This document shows positions 54,411-64,000 of a stretch of DNA of 64,000 nt, piece by piece. Source of the DNA: Sanderia malayensis (taxonomy: Eukaryota > Cnidaria > Scyphozoa > Semaeostomeae > Pelagiidae); the NCBI GenBank assembly GCA_013076295.1, contig RQOL01000532.1, positions 124,001 through 188,000 on the forward strand. Direction: 5' to 3'. The notes beneath the pieces were generated by a model, which worked only from the letters and a program-made list of their open reading frames with translations, did not search any database and was not told the origin of the DNA. A program made the position numbers and the translations under genes. Numbering within the stretch: position 1 is the stretch's first letter; each line of letters starts with the position of its first letter.

Positions 54411-55620
54411 ATTGGTTGACACTAATTGCCCAAGAATTCACGTTATTACAGCTGAAACTAAGTGAAATACACAAGCATGAGCTTGTTTTCATTGATATTA
54501 AGATTCGTTCACACTGCGTTGCATATGAATAAACGTTATTGCAGTTGAAACTAAGAAAAATATACATGCATTTGTTTGTTGTGATATTAAATACACAAGC
54601 ATATGCTTGTTTTTAGTGATATTAACATTTAACATTAACACTAATTGCATAGGAATTCACGTTTTTACAGTCGAAACTAAGAAAGTACACATGCATTTTC
54701 TTGTTTTCAGTGATATAAATTTTCGTTCACACTACTTGCACATGAAATCCCAATATTATGGCTGAAACTAAATCAATCACACATGCCTTTGCTTGTTTTC
54801 AATGATATCAACATTCGTTCCTACTAATTGCACATGACTTCACGCTATTACAGTGCAAACTAATTAAAATACACATGCAATTACTTGTTTTCAGTGATAT
54901 TAACATTCGTTCACGCTAGTTGCACATGAATCCACGTTATTGCAGGTGAAACTAAAAAAAAATGTATTTTGTTGTTTTCAGTGATATCAATTTTCGTTTA
55001 CACTAATTGCACATGAATCTATATTATTACAGTTGAAACTAAGTGGAATAGACATGGATTAGCTTGTTTTCAGTGATATTAACATTGGTTCACACTAATT
55101 GCAGATGAATTGACGTTATGACGGTTGAAACTAGGTGAAAAACACATGCATTTGCTTATTTTCAGTGATATTAACATTCGTTCGCACTAACTGCATATGA
55201 ATTCATGTTTTTACAGTGGAAACTAAGCAAATACACATGCAATTGCTTGTTTTCAGTGATATTAACATTCGTTCACACTAATTGCATTTGAATTAGCGTT
55301 TTTACAGCCGAAACTAAGTAAAATACACATGCAATTGTTTGTTTTCAGTGACATTAACATTTTTTCACACTCTTTGTACATGAAACCACGTTATTAAAGT
55401 TGAAACTAAGTAAAATACACTTGCATATGCTTGTTTTTAGTGATATTAACATTGGTTGACACTAATTGCCCATGAATTCACGTTATTACAGCGGAAACTA
55501 AGTGAAATACACATGCATTTGCTTGTTTTCAGTGATATTAACATTGCTGCACACTAATAGCACATGAATTCACGTTATTACAGCTGAAACTAAATAAAAT
55601 ACACATGCAATTACTTGATT
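54411..55620 (+). repeat. HOR tail segment, superunit II
   Basis: Matches 42,471-43,690, including 'cactgcgttgcatatgaata', the composite monomer at 54,574-54,641 and 'acattgctgcacactaatag'. At 55,620 it continues with 'gattataacattctttcac' and the 'gattagtttcctttaagtg' monomer instead of joining the 14,220-type block. Confidence 0.8.
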
Positions 55621-56326
55621 TCGGTGATTATAACATTCTTTCACACTAATTGCACATTAATCTACGCTTTTACAGTTGAAACGAATTGAAATACACATGG
55701 ATTAGTTTCCTTTAAGTGTTATTAAAATTCGTTCGCACAATTTGCACATGAATTCACGTTTTTAAAGTTGAAACTAAGTGAAATACACATGCATTCGTTT
55801 GTTTTCAGTGACATTAACATTAGTTAACTCTAATTGCACTTGAATCCACGTTACTACAGTTGAAACTAAGTCAAATACACATGCATTTGCCTGTTTTCAG
55901 TGATATTAACATTCGTTAACACTAATTGCACCTTAATTCACGTTATCCCAGCTGAAACTAAATAAAATACACATGCAATTACTTGTTTTCAGTGATATTA
56001 ACATTCGTTCATGCTAATTGCACACGAAGCAACGCTATTACAGTTGAAACTAAATCAAATACACATGCCTTTGCTTGTTTTCAATGATATCAACATTGGT
56101 TCCTACTAATTGCAAATGACTTCACGTTATTACAGTGCAAACTAATTAAAATACACATGCAATTACTTGTTTTCAGTGATATTAACATTCGTTCCCGCTA
56201 GTTGCACATGAATCGACGTTGTTGCAGTTGAAACAAAAAAGAAAAATGTATTTTCTTGTTTTCAGTGATATCAATTTTCGTTCACACTAATTGCACATGA
56301 ATCTACATTATTACAGTTGAAACTAA
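55621..56326 (+). repeat. Lead-in segment to the 2.69 kb units
   Basis: Contains 'acgaattgaaatacacatgg', 'tagtttcctttaagtg', 'attgcaccttaattcacg' with 'ttatcccagctg', and 'gatatcaacattggttccta'. The same series returns at about 61,945-62,635 (offset 6,360 bp). Confidence 0.75.
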
Positions 56327-58993
56327 GTGAAAGACACATGCATTTGTTTTTTTTCAGTGACATTAACACTCGTTCACACTAATTGCACTTGAATCCACGT
56401 TATTAAAGTTGAAACTAAGTGAAATACACTTGCATATGCTTGTTTTTAGTGATATTAACATTGGTTGACACTAATTGCCCATGAATTCACGTTATTACAG
56501 CGGAAACTACGTGAAATACACAAAAATGAGCTTGTTTTCATTGATATTAATATTCGTTCACACTCTTTTGCACATGAGTTCACGTTATTGCAGTTGAAAC
56601 TAAGAAAAATACACATGTATTTGTTTGTTGTGATATTAAATTCACATGCATATGCTTGTTTTTGTGATATTAACATTTAACATTAACACTAATTGCATAT
56701 GAATTCACGTTTTTACAGTCGAAACTAAGAAACTACACATGCATCTTCTTGTTTTCAGTGAGATAAATTTACGTTCACACTACTTGCACATGAAATCCCA
56801 ATATTATGGCTGAAACTAAGTAAAATACACATGGAATTTGTTGTTTGAGTGATTTTAACATTCGTTCACACTATTGCACATGAACTCACATTATTACAGC
56901 TGAAACTAAACAAAATACACATGCATTCGTTTGTCTTCAGTGAGGTTAACATTTGTTCAGACTAATTGCACTTGAATCCACGTTATTAAAGTTGAAACTA
57001 AGTGAAATACATACGCATATGCTTGTTTTCAGTTATATTAACATTGGTTGACACTAATTGCCCATGAATTCACGTTATTACAGCTGAAACTAAGTGAAAT
57101 ACACAAGCATGAGCTTGTTTTCATTGCTATCAACATTCGTCTACACTAATTGCACATAAATCCACGTTATTACAGTTGAAACTAAGTGAAATACACATGG
57201 AATTGCTTTTTTTCAGTGAGATTACCTTCGTTCACACTAATTTCACATGAATCCACGTTATTGTAGTTGAAACTAAGTCAAATACACATGATTTGCCTGT
57301 TTTTCAGTGATTTTAACATTCGTTCACTCTAATTGCACATGAATTCACGTTATTAAAGCTGAAACTAAATAAAATACAGATGCAATTATTTGTTTTCAGT
57401 GATTATAACATTCTTTCACGCAAATTGCATTTGAATTCACGTTTTTACAGTCGAAGCTAAGAAAGTACACTGCAATTACTTGTTTTCAATGATATTATAC
57501 ATTTGTTCATGCTATGCACACGAAGCAAAGCTATTACAGTTGAACTAAATCAAATACACTGCCTTTGCTTGTTTTCAATGATATCAACATTCGTTCCTAC
57601 TAATTGCACATGACTTCACGCTATTACAGTGCAAACAATGAAAATACACATGCAATTACTTGTTTTCAGTGATATTAACATTCGTTCACGCTAGTTGCAC
57701 ATGAATCCACGTTATTGCAGGTGAAACTAAAAAAAAAATGTATTTTGTTGTTTTCAGTGACATCAATTTTCGCTTACACTAATTGCACATGAATCTATAT
57801 TATTACAGTTGAAACTAAGTGGAATACACATATATTAGCTTGTTCTCAGTGATATTACATTGGTTCGCACTATTGCCGATGAATTGACGTTATGAGGGTT
57901 GAAACTAGGTGAAAACACATGCATTTGTTTATTTTCAGTGATATTACATTCGTTCGCACTAATTGCATATGAATTCATGTTTTTACAGTGGAAACTAAGC
58001 TAATACACATGCAATTACTTGTTTTCAGTGATATTAACATTCGTTCACACTAATTGCATTTGAATTCGCGTTTTTACAGCCGAAACTAAGTAAAATACAC
58101 ATCAATTGTTTGTTTTCAGTGACATTAACATTCTTTCGCACTAATTCACATGAATTCACGTGATTACAGCTGAAACTAAGTAAAATACACAAGCAATTAC
58201 TTGCTTTCAGCGATATTAACATTCTTCACACTCTTTGTACATGAAACACGTTATTAAAGTTGAAACTAAGTAAAATACACTTGCATATGCTTGTTTTTAG
58301 TGATATTAACATTGGTTGACACTAATTGCCCATGAAATCACGTTATTAAAGCGGAAACTAAGTGAAATACACATGCATTTGCTTGTTTCAGTGATATAAC
58401 ATTGCTGCACACTAATTGCACATGAATTCACGTTATTACAGCTGAAACTAAATAAAATACACATGCAATTACTTGATTTCAGTGATTATAACATTCTTTC
58501 ACACTAATTGCACATTAATCACGCTTTTACAGTTGAAACTAATTGAAATACACATGGATTAGTTTCCTTTAAGTTTTATTTAAATTCGTTCGCACAATTG
58601 CACATGAATTCACGTTATTACAGTTGAAATTAAGTGAAATACACATGCATTCGTTTGTTTTCAGTGACATTAACATTAGTTCACTCTAATTGCACTTGAA
58701 TCCACGTTATTACAGTGCAAGCTAATTAAAATACACATGCAATTACTTGTTTTCAGTGATATTAACATTCTCCCGCTAGTTGCACATGAGTCCACGTTAT
58801 TGCAGTTAAACAAAAAAGAAAAATGTATTTTCTTGTTTTCAGTGATATCAATTTTCCTCACACTAATTGCACATGAATCTACATTATTACAGTTGAAACT
58901 AAGTGGAATACACATGATTAGCTTGTTTTCAGTGATATTAACATTCGTTCACACTAATTGCACATGAATTGACGTAATTACGGTTGAAACTAA
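56327..58993 (+). repeat. 2.69 kb unit a (deletion-rich)
   Basis: First of two full units plus a partial one; the marker frame at 56,455 recurs at 59,121 and 61,818. The unit is built from parts also present in the 7.83 kb HOR (compare 23,907 onward). It contains a composite monomer at 56,623-56,689. From about 56,840 to 58,950 it carries many one- or two-base deletions relative to unit b, for example 'gtacactgcaattac' near 57,466, 'catgctatgcacac' near 57,508 and 'gtgatattacattgg' near 57,849. The excess of deletions suggests poor consensus quality. Confidence 0.8.
57200..58950 (+). other. Second cluster of small deletions (probable consensus-quality patch)
   Basis: Compared with 59,850-61,600 and with 62,880-64,000, this stretch has many one- and two-base losses, such as 'cacatgatttgcc' near 57,284, 'tgaactaaatc' near 57,541, 'gcaaacaatgaaaat' near 57,632, 'cacatcaattg' near 58,099, 'gtgatataacattg' near 58,391 and 'cattctcccgc' near 58,768. 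The matching downstream copy is mostly intact, which argues against inherited changes. Confidence 0.7.
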
Positions 58994-61679
58994 GTGAAAG
59001 ACACATGCATTTGTTTTTTTCAGTGACATTAACACTCGTTCACACTAATTGCACTTGAATCCACGTTATTAAAGTTGAAACTAAGTGAAATACACTTGCA
59101 TATGCTTGTTTTTAGTGATATTAACATTGGTTGACACTAATTGCCCATGAATTCACGTTATTACAGCGGAAACTACGTGAAATACACAAAAATGAGCTTG
59201 TTTTCATTGATATTAATATTCGTTCACACTCTTTTGCACATGAGTTCACGTTATTGCAGTTGAAACTAAGAAAAATACACATGCATTTGTTTGTTGTGAT
59301 ATTAAATTCACATGCATATGCTTGTTTTTGTGATATTAACATTTAACATTAACACTAATTGCATATGAATTCACGTTTTTACAGTCGAAACTAAGAAACT
59401 ACACATGCATTTTCTTGTTTTCAGTGATATAAATTTACGTTCACACTACTTGCACATGAAATCCCAATATTATGACTGAAACTAAGTAAAATACACATGG
59501 AATTTGTTGTTTTGAGTGATTTTAACATTCGTTCACACTAATTGCACATGAACTCACATTATTACAGCTGAAACTAAACAAAATACACATGCATTCGTTT
59601 GTCTTCAGTGAGGTTAACATTTGTTCAGACTAATTGCACTTGAATCCACGTTATTAAAGTTGAAACTAAGTGAAATACATACGCATATGCTTGTTTTCAG
59701 TTATATTAACATTGTTTGACACTAATTGCCCATGAATTCACGTTATTACAGCTGAAACTAAGTGAAATACACAAGCATGAGCTTGTTTTCATTGATATTA
59801 ACATTCGTCTACACCAATTGCACATAAATCCACGTTATTACAGTTGAAACTAAGTGAAATACACATGGAATTGCTTTTTTTCAGTGAGATTACCTTCGTT
59901 CACACTAATTCCACATGAATCCACGTTATTGTAGTTGAAACTAAGTCAAATACACATGCATTTGCCTGTTTTCAGTGATATTAACATTCGTTCACTCTAA
60001 TTGCACATGAATTCACGTTATTAAAGCTGAAACTAAATAAAATACAGATGCAATTACTTGTTTTCAGTGATTGAAACATTCTTTCACGCAAATTGCATTT
60101 GAATTCACGTTTTTACAGTCGAAGCTAAGAAAGTACACATGCAATTACTTGTTTTCAATGATATTAACATTTGTTCATGCTAATTGCACACGAAGCAAAG
60201 CTATTACAGTTGAAACTAAATCAAATACACATGCCTTTGCTTGTTTTCAATGATATCAACATTCGTTCCTACTAATTGCACATGACTTCACGCTATTACA
60301 GTGCAAACTAATGAAAATACACATGCAATTACTTGTTTTCAGTGATATTAACATTCGTTCACGCTAGTGCAGTTGCACATGAATCCACGTTATTGCAGGT
60401 GAAACTAAAAAAAAATGTATTTTGTTGTTTTCAGTGATATCAATTTTCGCTTACACTAATTGCACATGAATCTACATTATTACAGTTGAAACTAAGTGGA
60501 ATACACATATATTAGCTTGTTCTCAGTGATATTAACATTGGTTCACACTAATTGCCGGTGAATTGACGTTATGACGGTTGAAACTAGGTGAAAAACACAT
60601 GCATTTGTTTATTTTCAGTGATATTAACATTCGTTCGCACTAATTGCATATGAATTCATGTTTTTACAGTGGAAACTAAGCAAATACACATGCAATTACT
60701 TGTTTTCAGTGATATTAACATTCGTTCACACTAATTGCATTTGAATTCGCGTTTTTACAGCCGAAACTAAGTAAAATACACATGCAATTGTTTGTTTTCA
60801 GTGACATTAACATTCTTTCGCACTAATTCACATGAATTGTGATTACAGCTGAAACTAAGTAAAATACACAAGCAATTACTTGCTTTCAGCGATATTAACA
60901 TTCTTCACACTCTTTGTACATGAAACCACGTTATTAAAGTTGAAACTAAGTAAAATACACTTGCATATGCTTGTTTTTAGTGATATTAACATTGGTTGAC
61001 ACTAATTGCCCATGAAATCACGTTATTACAGCGGAAACTAAGTGAAATACACATGCATTTGCTTGTTTTCAGTGATATTAACATTGCTGCACACTAATTG
61101 CACATGAATTCACGTTATTACAGCTGAAACTAAATAAAATACACATGCAATTACTTGATTTCAGTGATTATAACATTCTTTCACACTAATTGCACATTAA
61201 TCTACGCTTTTACAGTTGAAACTAATTGAAATACACATGGATTAGTTTCCTTTAAGTTTTTTAAATTCGTTCGCACAATTTGCACATGAATTCACGTTAT
61301 TACAGTTGAAACTAAGTGAAATACACATGCATTCGTTTGTTTTCAGTGACATTAACATTAGTTCACTCTAATTGCACTTGAATCCACGTTATTACAGTGC
61401 AACTAATTAAAATACACATGCAATTACTTGTTTTCAGTGATATTAACATTCGTTCCCGCTAGTTGCACATGAATCCACGTTATTGCAGTTGAAACAAAAA
61501 AGAAAAATGTATTTTCTTGTTTTCAGTGATATCAATTTTCGTTCACACTAATTGCACATGAATCTACATTATTACAGTTGAAACTAAGTGGAATACACAT
61601 GGATTAGCTTGTTTTCAGTGATATTAACATTCGTTCACACTAATTGCACGTGAATTGACGTAATTACGGTTGAAACTAA
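58994..61679 (+). repeat. 2.69 kb unit b
   Basis: Second unit, counted from 'gtgaaagacacatgcatttg' at 58,994 to the same text at 61,680. Composite monomer at 59,289-59,355. It is mostly free of the small deletions of unit a, though a few occur near 60,826-60,905 and 61,250-61,405. A nine-base duplication 'gctagtgcagttgcacatg' near 60,363 is private to this unit. Confidence 0.8.
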
Positions 61680-61944
61680 GTGAAAGACACATGCATTTGT
61701 TTTTTTTCAGTGACATTAACACTCGTTCACACTAATTGCACTTGAATCCACGTTATTAAAGTTGAAACTAAGTGAAATACACTTGCATATGCTTGTTTTT
61801 AGTGATATTAACATTGGTTGACACTAATTGCCCATGAATTCACGTTATTACAGCGGAAACTAAGTGAAATACACAAGAATGAGCTTGTTTTCATTGATAT
61901 TAATATTCGTTCACACTGTTTTGCACATGAGTTCACGTTATTAC
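61680..61944 (+). repeat. 2.69 kb unit c, truncated
   Basis: Third unit start: it follows units a and b through 'cacatgagttcacgttatta', then switches near 61,930-61,945 to 'acagctgaaactaaataaaa', the text of the 55,585 segment. The composite monomer expected about 370 bp downstream is therefore missing. Confidence 0.75.
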
Positions 61945-64000
61945 AGCTGAAACTAAATAAAATACACATGCAATTACTTGATTTCAGTGATTATAACATT
62001 CTTTCACACTAATTGCACATTAATCTACGCTTTTACAGTTGAAACGAATTGAAATACACATGGATTAGTTTCCTTTAAGTGTTATTAAAATTCGTTCGCA
62101 CAATTTGCACATGAATTCACGTTTTTAAAGTTGAAACTAAGTGAAATACACATGCATTCGTTTGTTTTCAGTGACATTAACATTAGTTCACTCTAATTGC
62201 ACTTGAATCCACGTTATTACAGTTGAAACTAAGTCAAATACACATGCATTTGCCTGTTTTCAGTGATATTAACATTCGTTAACACTAATTGCACCTTAAT
62301 TCACGTTATCCCAGCTGAAACTAAATAAAATACACATGCAATTACTTGTTTTCAGTGATATTAACATTCGTTCATGCTAATTGCACACGAAGCAACGCTA
62401 TTACAGTTGAAACTAAATCAAATACACATGCCTTTGCTTGTTTTCAATGATATCAACATTGGTTCCTACTAATTGCAAATGACTTCACGTTATTACAGTG
62501 CAAACTAATTAAAATACACATGCAATTACTTGTTTTCAGTGATATTAACATTCGTTCCCGCTAGTTGCACATGAATCGACGTTATTGCAGTTGAAACAAA
62601 AAAGAAAAATGTATTTTCTTGTTTTCAGTGTAATCAATTTTCGTTCAGACTAATTGCACTTGAATCCACGTTATTAAAGTTGAAACTAAGTGAAATACAT
62701 ACGCATATGCTTGTTTTCAGTTATATTAACATTGGTTGACACTAATTGCCCATGAATTCACCTTATTACAGCTGAAACTAAGTGAAATACACAAGCATGA
62801 GCTTGTTTTCATTGCTATCAACATTCGTCTACACTAATTGCACATAAATCCACGTTATTACAGTTGAAACTAAGTGAAATACACATGGAATTGCTTTTTT
62901 TTCAGTGAGATTACCTTCGTTCACACTAATTTCACATGAATCCACGTTATTGTAGTTGAAACTAAGTCAAATACACATGCATTTGCCTGTTTTCAGTGAT
63001 TTTAACATTCGTTCACTCTAATTGCACATGAATTCACGTTATTAAAGCTGAAACTAAATAAAATACAGATGCAATTACTTGTTTTCAGTGATTATAACAT
63101 TCTTTCACGCAAATTGCATTTGAATTCACGTTTTTACAGTCGAAGCTAAGAAAGTACACATGCAATTACTTGTTTTCAATGATATTAACATTTGTTCATG
63201 CTAATTGCACACAAAGCAAAGCTATTACAGTTGAAACTAAATCAAATACACATGCCTTTGCTTGTTTTCAATGATATCAACATTCGTTCCTACTAATTGC
63301 ACATGACTTCACGCTATTACAGTGCAAACTAATGAAAATACACATGCAATTACTTGTTTTCAGTGATATTAACATTCGTTCACGCTAGTTGCACATGAAT
63401 CCACGTTATTGCAGGTGAAACTAAAAAAAAATGTATTTTGTTGTTTTCAGTGACATCAATTTTCGCTTACACTAATTGCACATGAATCTATATTATTACA
63501 GTTGAAACTAAGTGGAATACACATATATTAGCTTGTTCTCAGTGATATTAACATTGGTTCGCACTAATTGCCGATGAATTGACGTTATGAGGGTTGAAAC
63601 TAGGTGAAAAACACATGCATTTGTTTATTTTCAGTGATATTAACATTCGTTCGCACTAATTGCATATGAATTCATGTTTTTACAGTGGAAACTAAGCTAA
63701 TACACATGCAATTACTTGTTTTCAGTGATATTAACATTCGTTCACACTAATTGCATTTGAATTCGCGTTTTTACAGCCGAAACTAAGTAAAATACACATC
63801 AATTGTTTGTTTTCCGTGACATTAACATTCTTTCGCACTAATTCCACATGAATTCACGTGATTACAGCTGAAACTAAGTAAAATACACAAGCAATTACTT
63901 GCTTTCAGCGATATTAACATTCTTTCACACTCTTTGTACATGAAACACGTTATTAAAGTTGAAACTAAGTAAAATACACTTGCATATGCTTGTTTTTAGT
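61945..64000 (+). repeat. Rearranged repeat of the 55.6-58.3 kb sequence
   Basis: 61,945-62,635 matches 55,585-56,275 (offset 6,360). From about 62,640 to the window end it matches 56,953 onward (offset 5,688 at 'gctatcaacattcgtctaca'). Near 62,633 the text 'cagtgtaatcaattttcg' joins 'ttcagactaattgcacttga', skipping about 672 bp that lie between in the other copy. The deletions of unit a are mostly absent here. The sequence runs off the window end within a monomer. Confidence 0.78.

Larger units (their letters stand above)
1..64000 (+). repeat. 92-bp satellite DNA array, whole window
   Basis: Every part of the window is made of a tandem monomer of about 92 bp. A typical unit runs ttcacactaattgcacatga, then attcacgttattacag, then ttgaaactaagtgaaatac, then acatgcatttgcttgttttc, then agtgatattaacattcg. 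The period was counted directly: 'actaattg' lies at 961 and 1053, and local duplications are offset by 276, 368, 552 or 644 bp, all multiples of 92. All monomers read in the same direction; I saw no inverted block. Variants differ at recurring sites: gaattcacg or gaatccacg, acagctg or acagttg or acagtgc, aaataaaatac or aagtgaaatac or aattgaaatac, and cattcgttcac or cattggttgac or cattctttcac. No unique sequence, transposon or gene interrupts the array. Such structure is typical of eukaryotic centromeric or heterochromatic satellites. The family and species are not recognised. Confidence 0.97.

Noticed and set aside
58676..58967. Longest open frames in the window (79 codons on the minus strand, 76 on the plus strand)
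   Set aside because: Both lie in ordinary monomers, overlap each other on opposite strands, and encode only the translated repeat. The unit length of 92 is not divisible by 3, so frames rotate and close within two or three monomers. There is no codon bias, domain or independent start context.
1..64000. CRISPR array (regular direct repeats with variable parts)
   Set aside because: There is no division into constant repeats and unique spacers; the whole 92 bp is repeated with scattered substitutions. No cas genes or leader are present, and hierarchical duplication at kilobase scale is a eukaryotic satellite trait.
1..64000. CENP-B box in the 'attcgttcacac' part of the monomer
   Set aside because: The monomer has TTCG followed by four bases, but lacks the required A and the CGGG core at the expected distance. 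No monomer I read has CGGG there.
1..64000. Strict dimeric (184-bp) organisation
   Set aside because: Some subtypes recur as pairs and copy 4 lost exactly two monomers, but the local HORs with 3 and 7 monomers show that the repeat is not consistently dimeric.
1..64000. Telomeric, rDNA or tRNA-derived repeat
   Set aside because: There are no short G-rich telomere-like units, no recognisable rRNA segments and no A-box/B-box or cloverleaf pattern in the monomer.

Overview
The window is one uninterrupted block of eukaryotic satellite DNA. From the first to the last base it consists of about 690 head-to-tail copies, all in the same orientation, of an AT-rich monomer of about 92 bp (roughly 31-32% G+C in a hand consensus). 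The first and last monomers are cut by the window edges, so the array continues on both sides. I see no protein-coding gene, tRNA, rRNA, transposon, CRISPR array or unique-sequence island. Open frames of 60-79 codons exist on both strands, but they are by-products of the repeat. 92 is not a multiple of 3, so each frame soon meets a stop, and the same peptides recur wherever the repeat recurs. The window looks like part of a centromeric, pericentromeric or other heterochromatic array from a large eukaryotic genome. I do not recognise the monomer and cannot name the organism.

Layout. (1) About 1-14,220: divergent monomers with local short higher-order repeats (HORs) whose periods are exact multiples of 92: 368 bp (4-mer), 552 bp (6-mer), 644 bp (7-mer) and 276 bp (3-mer, twice). 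There is also a 24-monomer duplication (about 6,150-7,660 copied at about 8,350-9,630). (2) About 14,220-18,980: a transition zone. Part of it (14,220-15,769 and 17,457 onward) is repeated 29.46/27.77 kb downstream. (3) About 18,981-42,470: three tandem, nearly identical copies of a HOR of about 7.83 kb (about 85 monomers), with a 1.2 kb tail to about 43,690. (4) About 43,690-55,620: a second, shortened version of the superunit, with one HOR copy that lacks exactly two monomers. (5) About 55,620-64,000: tandem 2.69 kb units built from part of the HOR, then a rearranged return of the 55.6-58.3 kb sequence.

Organisation is nested. The 92-bp monomer looks like a decayed duplication of a unit of about 40 bp. 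Monomer variants are arranged into short HORs, into a 2.9 kb-offset internal duplication, into the 7.83 kb HOR, and finally into a superunit of about 29 kb. Marker monomers (a 127-bp composite form, 86-90-bp A-tract forms, a 38-bp insertion and a deletion with filler) record the amplification history. Two stretches (about 30.2-35.0 kb and 57.2-58.9 kb) carry clusters of single-base deletions, mostly in homopolymers, relative to sister copies. They look like consensus errors in a long-read assembly rather than biology. No gene system was found; the interest lies in the structure and recombination history of the array. All coordinates and offsets were read by eye and by hand counting, not from an alignment program.
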